DNA of 6,132 bases from DASXMX01 sp036794395 (lineage in GTDB: Bacteria; Planctomycetota; Phycisphaerae; Tepidisphaerales; Tepidisphaeraceae), in NCBI GenBank assembly GCA_036794395.1, contig DAIRGS010000393.1, positions 1 to 6,132 of the forward strand, in the 5' to 3' direction. The notes beneath the pieces were generated by a model, which was not told where the DNA came from, did no database searches, and saw only the letters and a program-made list of their open reading frames with translations. Shown here piece by piece: positions 1-3,927 of this stretch (positions within the stretch are counted from its first letter, which is position 1; the number at the start of each line of letters is the position of its first letter). The position numbers were made by a program, and so were the translations under genes.

Positions 1-11
1 CTTCCTTTTCT

Positions 12-53
12 CCCTCCACCGGTACTCCGGGGGAGGGTAGGGAGGGGGTTTTT
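12..53 (+). other. GC-rich hairpin overlapping a G-quadruplex motif
   Basis: Seen directly: CCCTCC (12-17) pairs with GGAGGG (32-37), and CCGG (19-22) with CCGG (27-30). This closes a TACT loop with a single A-G mismatch. The 3' arm runs into four G tracts at 29-33, 35-37, 40-42 and 44-48, separated by 1, 2 and 1 bases, which is a canonical intramolecular G-quadruplex pattern. Five T residues follow at 49-53. A plus-strand transcript from a gene left of the window could use the second G-rich stretch and the T run as an intrinsic terminator. It could equally be a dispersed palindromic repeat. The hairpin and the quadruplex share G29-G37, so they are mutually exclusive. Confidence 0.5.
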
Positions 54-94
54 GAGCATCCCTCCTCGATAAGACACTTGTGGGTAATAACAAG

Positions 95-127
95 CTCCCT
101 CAGGTAGAGCGCTGATCTGAGGGCGAG
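95..127. other. Imperfect hairpin downstream of the hydrolase gene
   Basis: CCCTCAG (97-103) pairs with CTGAGGG (117-123) around a 13-base loop. The stem can be lengthened through CT (95-96) and GAG (125-127) with a bulge. It lies 45 bases past the stop codon of the minus-strand hydrolase gene, so it could mark that transcript's 3' end. Neither strand has a T run directly after the stem, so it is not a classic rho-independent terminator. Nothing else recognisable was seen in 54-171. Confidence 0.25.
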
Positions 128-171
128 TTCCAAAAGACGCCCCTCTCCTTTTCGCCGAAGTCTTTCCCGAT

Positions 172-2529
172 TCAATACATCAAATACTTCACCCGCGCCG
201 CCTTAAACACCTCCAGTTGTTTCACCCACCCCGCCACCACCTGATCGACACGAACGCCATCACTAACCGCCTTGAGCGTATCATCGCTCTTCATCAATCT
301 CCCCACGCCCTCAATCTCAAACGATTTCCCAAAAAGCTCCTTCAATGTCGCGACAATCTGCACGCCCGCCCGAACGGGTTCCACGGACGATCGGTCAATC
401 ACTTCCACATAACACCCCTCGCACAATTTCCCGGCAAACTTGCTCGAAGTTGGCGTAAACGCCATCGGCACAAACTGCAACCCCGCGATTTTCTCCCCGT
501 TCAATGCGCTTGCCATCCGCCGGCCATCGATCCACGGCGCTCCAAATATCTCGAACGGCTGATCCGTCCCCCTCCCCACGGAAACATTGCTCCCCTCCAG
601 CAATCCCACGGCCAGATAAAGCAGCGCCTGATTCGGATTCCGCATGTTCGGCGATGGATTCACCCACATCCGCCCCGTCTGGTCCCACCACATCGATCGT
701 TGCCAGCCCTTCATCGCGACAACGTGCAGATCACAGTGAATCCCCCGCTCCTCGTTAAAGAATCGCGCCAGCTCGCCGTGCGTCATGCCGTGCGAAACGG
801 GGATCGGCGCATACGCGATAAAGTTCAGGCTCTTCTCATCCGCGACCGGGCCATCAACGATCAATCCCGTTACCGGGTTCGGACGATCCAGCACAAAGAT
901 GGGGATCTTCGCCTTCGCCGCGGCCTCCATGCAATAACCCATCGTGGTTGTGTAGGTGTAATACCGCGCGCCCACGTCCTGAATGTCGTACACGATCGCA
1001 TCCACATCCTTCAGCATCTCCGCCGACGGCCGCTCAGTCTTCCCATACAGGCTGTAAACATGCAGCCCGGTCTTGGCGTCCACCGCGTCCCCAACTTTTT
1101 CGTCCACCAACCCATATAGCCCATGTTCGGGCGAGAACAGCTTCGCGAGCTTTACTCCGGTTGCTGATCCGAGCACGTCCACGGTGCGCCGGCCCGAAGC
1201 ATCGAGCCCAGTGTGGTTCGTCACCAGCGCCACCCGCTTGCCCTGCAACGACGCGAACCTCTCCGCTTCAAGCACATCGATCCCGCACAAAACTGCCGCT
1301 TGCGGCTTCGCGATCGCCGCCATTCTCGTCGCAGGCGCCGGCCGTGTCGTCGGCAGTTCCCCAAGCAGCGCCTCCCCCACCACCGTCGCCACCTCGTGCC
1401 GCAATTTGAGAATGTTCCCCTTCCCCTCCGGATGCACCGCATGCGTCAATAAGATGAAATAGCACTGATGAACCGGATCCACCCAGAACATCGTGCCCGT
1501 AAATCCCGTGTGCCCGAACGTCGTCCCCCGCTCAAATCGATCCCCCCGACACCCCGAGTACGGCGTATCAATATCAAATCCATACCCCCTGCACCCCGTC
1601 CCATCCGCCAACCGCCTGGGCTCAATCATCGCCCGGTAAGTCTCCTCTTTGAGCACCCGCGCGCCATCCAACATTCCCCCATGCAAAAGCATCCGGCAGA
1701 ATCGCGACAAGTCATCAGCCGTGCTGAACAGCCCCGCATGCCCCGCCGCCCCACCCAACGCATAGGCCCGCGGATCGTGAACCTCCCCCACCATCCAGCG
1801 CCCCTCCCGCTGCTGCGTCGGCGCCGTCTTATCCCGCCACTGCACCGGCGGTTTAAAACGCGTTCGCTCCATTTTTAACGGCTCAAATATCTCCTGCCGC
1901 GCAAACTCCTCCAACGGCTTTCCGCTCACCACCTCGATAAGCTTCCCCAGCGTCTCAAACCCCACATCGGAATACGCAAAATGCGTCCCCGGCGGCCATT
2001 TCAGATCCAGCGCATACAGCTTCTTCCAAGCCTCCGCCGGCCCATTCGCGTAATCGGCAATATCATTGTCCGGCACCAACCCCGCCCAATGCAGCAGCAA
2101 CTGCTCAATCGTTACCTCCCCTTTTCCATTCTGAGCAAATTCCGGAATGTATTTCGCAACCTTATCATGAACATTTAATTTCCCCCGCTCCGCCAGGATC
2201 ATGATCGACGGCCCCGTCGCCACCGACTTGGTCAGCGACGCCATGTCAAAGATCGTGTCCGCCGTCATCTCCACCCGGCTTGGCACAACCGCCCGCGCCC
2301 CGTACGCCTTGCGCCAAACAACCTCACCCCCCCGCCCCACCAGCAACACCGCCCCCGGACCCTTCCCCGCCGCGATCGCTTCAACAATCAACTCATCCGC
2401 CCCGGCAAGCCGTCCCAAGTCCGGCATCCCGCGCATCGCCTCCGCGACGCTCGCTTGCCCACGCAAAACAGATCCACCCGCCCCCACGACAGCAAGAACC
2501 GCCGCCAGCCATCGGATCGCTCGCTTCAT
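172..2529 (-). CDS. Exported fusion: beta-lactamase-family serine hydrolase + NamZ-like (DUF1343, GH171) exo-muramidase
   Basis: A 785-residue protein that probably acts outside the cytoplasm on peptidoglycan fragments. Residues 1-26 form a signal peptide: MKR, a hydrophobic core, and likely cleavage after GQA. The first domain (about 50-390) has the PF00144 nucleophile motif SLTK (Ser98, Lys101), an LLLHWAGL motif near 145-152, YSD (186-188) in place of YxN, and HTG (340-342) in place of KTG. A Pro/Ala/Thr-rich linker (about 392-410) leads to a DUF1343 domain with VTNHTGLD (436), SPEHG (466), DIQDVGARYYTYTTTM (515), LDRPNP (547), SHGMTHGEL (579), NPSPNMRN (624) and EGSNVSVGRGTDQPFEIFG (645). 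DUF1343 includes B. subtilis NamZ, which releases MurNAc from non-reducing ends. B. subtilis AmiE is a beta-lactamase-fold MurNAc-L-Ala amidase from the same gene cluster, so an amidase-muramidase is my inference. PF00144 also contains esterases and DD-peptidases. The frame opens 16 codons earlier at 2577, but those residues are not signal-like, so Met at 2529 is preferred. Confidence 0.9.
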   Translation of the reverse strand: MKRAIRWLAAVLAVVGAGGSVLRGQASVAEAMRGMPDLGRLAGADELIVEAIAAGKGPGAVLLVGRGGEVVWRKAYGARAVVPSRVEMTADTIFDMASLTKSVATGPSIMILAERGKLNVHDKVAKYIPEFAQNGKGEVTIEQLLLHWAGLVPDNDIADYANGPAEAWKKLYALDLKWPPGTHFAYSDVGFETLGKLIEVVSGKPLEEFARQEIFEPLKMERTRFKPPVQWRDKTAPTQQREGRWMVGEVHDPRAYALGGAAGHAGLFSTADDLSRFCRMLLHGGMLDGARVLKEETYRAMIEPRRLADGTGCRGYGFDIDTPYSGCRGDRFERGTTFGHTGFTGTMFWVDPVHQCYFILLTHAVHPEGKGNILKLRHEVATVVGEALLGELPTTRPAPATRMAAIAKPQAAVLCGIDVLEAERFASLQGKRVALVTNHTGLDASGRRTVDVLGSATGVKLAKLFSPEHGLYGLVDEKVGDAVDAKTGLHVYSLYGKTERPSAEMLKDVDAIVYDIQDVGARYYTYTTTMGYCMEAAAKAKIPIFVLDRPNPVTGLIVDGPVADEKSLNFIAYAPIPVSHGMTHGELARFFNEERGIHCDLHVVAMKGWQRSMWWDQTGRMWVNPSPNMRNPNQALLYLAVGLLEGSNVSVGRGTDQPFEIFGAPWIDGRRMASALNGEKIAGLQFVPMAFTPTSSKFAGKLCEGCYVEVIDRSSVEPVRAGVQIVATLKELFGKSFEIEGVGRLMKSDDTLKAVSDGVRVDQVVAGWVKQLEVFKAARVKYLMY

Positions 2530-2572
2530 TGAATTCCCATGTCGGCCGTTACAGCAAAATCCCCACACGTGG

Positions 2573-2578
2573 TACAAT
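2573..2578 (+). promoter_or_regulatory. Candidate -10 box for the small plus-strand gene
   Basis: TACAAT matches five of six bases of the TATAAT consensus and ends 11 bases before ATG 2590. Transcription starting about seven bases downstream, near 2585, would leave a leader of only a few bases. The -35 side is weak: TTACAG or GTTACA near 2548-2554, with a long spacer of 18-19 bases. The divergent gap between the two start codons is just 60 bp (2530-2589), so the promoter of the minus-strand hydrolase must lie here or inside the small gene. I found no convincing one. Confidence 0.4.
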
Positions 2579-2589
2579 TCGGCCTAACA

Positions 2590-2817
2590 ATGGTACAAGC
2601 CACGGATTCCGTCAATATCACCGTTCCCCGCGCGATGCTGTCCACGATCGTGGAACTCTCCGCAGAGCTGAATGATCGCATGCATCAGCTTCTTGAGAAA
2701 AACACCAATGGCAATCTCCGCTCGCATGAGAAGGCCGAATTGGAAACCCTGGTAAGGATGCCCGAGTTCGGACAGATCATCTCGATGGCCATGGAATCAA
2801 CGAATCTGATGCAATAA
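2590..2817 (+). CDS. Small uncharacterised protein (75 aa), helical, antitoxin-like in size
   Basis: I do not recognise this protein. It has 75 residues: a short polar N-terminus with a possible strand (DSVNITVP, 6-13), then a mostly helical body rich in Glu, Leu and Met. A central segment (LNDRMHQLLEKNTNGNLRSH, 27-46) joins two predicted helices, followed by EKAELETLVRMPEF (47-60). There is no signal peptide, membrane segment or cysteine. ATG 2590 is preferred because the likely -10 box at 2573-2578 lies just before it. An in-frame ATG at 2539 would add 17 residues but sits upstream of that promoter and only 9 bases from the divergent hydrolase start. Neither start has a Shine-Dalgarno sequence. 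The size and helix-turn-helix-like layout resemble antitoxins or small regulators, but no toxin gene adjoins it. It stands alone, divergent from the hydrolase and convergent with the gene at 3160-3684. Confidence 0.6.
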   Translation: MVQATDSVNITVPRAMLSTIVELSAELNDRMHQLLEKNTNGNLRSHEKAELETLVRMPEFGQIISMAMESTNLMQ

Positions 2818-2819
2818 AT

Positions 2820-2922
2820 GACCGTACACGATCAAGCGCCTTTTAGTGGCACGGCTTTGTAAGCCGTGGACGACGGTGCGATGACCAGAGCCGTACTAAT
2901 TGACTGTGCGGAATCAAGCGCC
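2820..2922. repeat. Hairpin element bracketed by imperfect 21-bp direct repeats
   Basis: The bracketing copies are 2820-2840 and 2902-2922. They match at 16 of 21 positions and share a perfect ATCAAGCGCC. Between them, CACGGCTT (2850-2857) pairs perfectly with AAGCCGTG (2861-2868) over a TGT loop. An alternative outer pairing uses TTAGT (2843-2847) with ACTAA (2895-2899) and ACGGCT (2851-2856) with AGCCGT (2889-2894), so the same arm has two possible partners. The design resembles REP-type palindromic elements. It begins three bases after the stop of the small plus-strand gene, so it would sit in that gene's 3' untranslated region. Confidence 0.45.
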
Positions 2923-2990
2923 ACTCACTCGATTCACCCTGTGCCACCTCCACCCCAAACGCCGCGTCCCGCCGCAAAAAGCCCCCACGC

Positions 2991-3010
2991 CGGGGTATAG
3001 CGGTACCCCG
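2991..3010. repeat. Perfect 7-bp stem hairpin
   Basis: CGGGGTA (2991-2997) and TACCCCG (3004-3010) are perfect inverted copies around a six-base loop, TAGCGG. No T run follows on either strand, so it is not a standard terminator. It lies in the middle of the convergent gap, where it could belong to a dispersed palindromic repeat. Confidence 0.4.
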
Positions 3011-3031
3011 CGCCACCCCGGATCCTCAGAG

Positions 3032-3061
3032 CGCTGCAATTCGCCTCGCCAAACCGCAGCG
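3032..3061. repeat. Short inverted repeat CGCTGC / GCAGCG
   Basis: CGCTGC (3032-3037) pairs with GCAGCG (3056-3061) across an 18-base loop. It is weak alone but lies 21 bases after the 2991-3010 hairpin, so the two may be part of one structured transcript or repeat element. The heptamer CGATACC also occurs twice nearby, beginning at 3060 and again about 25 bases downstream. Confidence 0.25.
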
Positions 3062-3159
3062 ATACCGATTTCACCTGCAGAGAACGATACCTTTCCCCGC
3101 CTTGCCAGGGCATTGCAGATTCAGCTCGGCCTCATCACGATCGCATCGTAAAGTTGTCT

Positions 3160-3684
3160 TCACCCAACCCGCCCAAAGAACTCCACAATAAAGTCCAAAT
3201 ACCCCCGCCGCCCATCAACTTTCGAATGGCGCTCCACCGACTTGCGAATTTTACGAAGCGCCGCCCGAACTTCAGGTCGCGAATAATCATTGAGGCTCAG
3301 CGTGAGCCGCAATCCTATTGCAATGCGCTGCGCCAAGACGTCCGTCGCGGGCGGGTTGTTAGGGTCCATCGCAAGTTGATCGAGCGTCAAGCCGACCGCG
3401 CCATCCGTGAGCCCCGGATTTTCATTCTCATAGAATCGCGCTATTTCCGTTTCAATCCCCAGAAACAGCGGCATGTACCTTTCGTCTTGGGGGTCAACCG
3501 TCGGCGAATCGGTCCCCGGCGCAAACAGCTCCCGCAAGGCTCTGAGTTGGTAGCGTACATTTCCTTCGGGCCTTTCAATTTCGATCTCGCCGGCGTCATG
3601 AAAAATGATCCCTGTTTTCCGACCCGCGTTCGAAATTTCCTTTTGCGCGGCCGCGCCAATCGCCTCAACAAGTTGCTGATCCAT
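3160..3684 (-). CDS. Uncharacterised 174-aa cytoplasmic protein ending in a GYLDFI motif
   Basis: I do not recognise a family. The 174-residue product has an amphipathic N-terminal helix (MDQQLVEAIGAAAQ), a charged region GEIEIERPEG (32-41), LRALRELFAPG (48-57), and YMPLFLGIETEIARFYENE (70-88). A second helical half follows with IAIGLRLTLSLNDYSRPEVR (121-140). It ends in a basic stretch and RRGYLDFIVEFFGRVG (159-174). There is no signal peptide, membrane span or metal-binding cluster, so a soluble cytoplasmic protein is likely. The open frame extends to 3834, but that extension reads through the inverted repeat at 3751-3783 and looks like translated repeat, so an internal start is preferred. 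Met 3684 follows a candidate promoter at 3693-3720; Met 3708 would add eight residues. No Shine-Dalgarno sequence decides between them. It is divergent from ligA and convergent with the small gene ending at 2817. Confidence 0.7.
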   Translation of the reverse strand: MDQQLVEAIGAAAQKEISNAGRKTGIIFHDAGEIEIERPEGNVRYQLRALRELFAPGTDSPTVDPQDERYMPLFLGIETEIARFYENENPGLTDGAVGLTLDQLAMDPNNPPATDVLAQRIAIGLRLTLSLNDYSRPEVRAALRKIRKSVERHSKVDGRRGYLDFIVEFFGRVG

Positions 3685-3692
3685 AGCCCGGC

Positions 3693-3720
3693 AGTTTAAC
3701 TTTATCATCTCTAAAGTGAA
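3693..3720 (-). promoter_or_regulatory. Candidate promoter for the 174-aa protein gene
   Basis: On the minus strand TTCACT (3715-3720) matches four of six -35 bases. It is followed after 16 bases by TAAACT (3693-3698), which matches four of six -10 bases. The -10 box ends eight bases before ATG 3684, so the transcript would be leaderless or nearly so. This would also exclude the alternative Met at 3708. Both boxes are imperfect and the call is tentative. Confidence 0.3.
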
Positions 3721-3750
3721 CCCTCTTTCGGCTAACCCGGAAAATTCATG

Positions 3751-3901
3751 ATTCACCGCAGAGCCGCGGAGATCGCAGAGAATACAAAAGGGAATTGGAT
3801 GTGAGAACTGCGCAACGAGTGCTACAAACTTCATTGGGAGTTTGCATATAAGCTCTTGCTCCTTCTGAATTCTCTGCGTACTCGGCGTCTCTGCGGTGAA
3901 T
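3751..3901. repeat. Long imperfect inverted repeat with nested internal stems
   Basis: Arms 3751-3783 and 3869-3901 are inverted copies matching at 29 of 33 positions. The similarity extends to 3791 and 3861 (35 of 41). Each arm is built on repeated CGCAGAG-like heptamers. Inside, GCAA-c-GAG (3812-3819) can pair with CTCTTGC (3853-3859), and CAAACT (3825-3830) with AGTTTG (3839-3844), so the whole 151 bp could fold as one interrupted hairpin. CCCGGA (3736-3741) and TCCGGG (3904-3909) add an outer pairing. GGCTAAC occurs directly repeated on both sides (3730-3736 and 3908-3914). Translation of such repeats gives false peptides such as HRRDAEYAE. I recall similar CACCGCAGAG repeats scattered in several bacterial phyla; that is memory, not a search result. 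Confidence 0.7.
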
Positions 3902-3910
3902 AATCCGGGC

Positions 3911-3916
3911 TAACAT
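3911..3916 (+). promoter_or_regulatory. Candidate -10 box for ligA
   Basis: TAACAT matches four of six consensus bases and ends 11 bases before the ligA ATG, implying a leader of about five bases. No good -35 is visible at the usual distance, because that position falls inside the right arm of the inverted repeat. TATAAG at 3847-3852, inside the repeat loop, is a rival with a longer leader but also lacks a clear -35. Confidence 0.25.
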
Positions 3917-3927
3917 TTGGCAAAACC

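Larger units (their letters stand above)
2818..3159. other. Non-coding convergent gap with several hairpins and short repeats
   Basis: These 342 bases separate the 3' ends of two convergent genes, and I see no credible gene. A TTG-started frame at 2900-3151 exists but is Pro/Arg-rich, without a ribosome site or protein-like pattern. The stretch holds the repeat-flanked hairpin at 2820-2922 and the hairpins at 2991-3010 and 3032-3061. A small ACGAT-CGC-ATCGT stem at 3137-3149 follows the stop of the minus-strand gene by ten bases. None has a T run, so no intrinsic terminator is firm, although the outer stems may slow polymerase or protect the mRNA ends from exonucleases. Confidence 0.5.

Noticed and set aside
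85..158. tRNA-like segment with a D-arm look-alike (GCTC 94-97, CCTCAGGTA, GAGC 107-110)
   Set aside because: The following bases do not form a 5-bp anticodon stem, there is no T arm, and no acceptor stem can be drawn at the required distances. The resemblance is limited to the D arm.
132..165. AAAGAC / GTCTTT inverted repeat (133-138 with 160-165) just past the hydrolase stop as a terminator
   Set aside because: The stem has only six mostly A-T pairs around a 21-base loop, so it is too weak to count as a terminator.
217..1119. Long plus-strand open frame antisense to the hydrolase gene
   Set aside because: It is rich in His, Arg and Pro, as expected for the complement of a GC-rich gene. 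The minus-strand frame here encodes clear NamZ motifs.
2327..2333. Seven-C tract (G7 on the coding strand) in the hydrolase gene as a phase-variation switch
   Set aside because: The tract is short, the frame is intact through it, and runs of this length are common in GC-rich genes. No other sign of variability is present.
2900..3151. Plus-strand TTG-initiated frame of 83 codons
   Set aside because: It is Pro/Arg-rich, crosses both hairpins of the convergent gap, has no ribosome site and no recognisable protein pattern.
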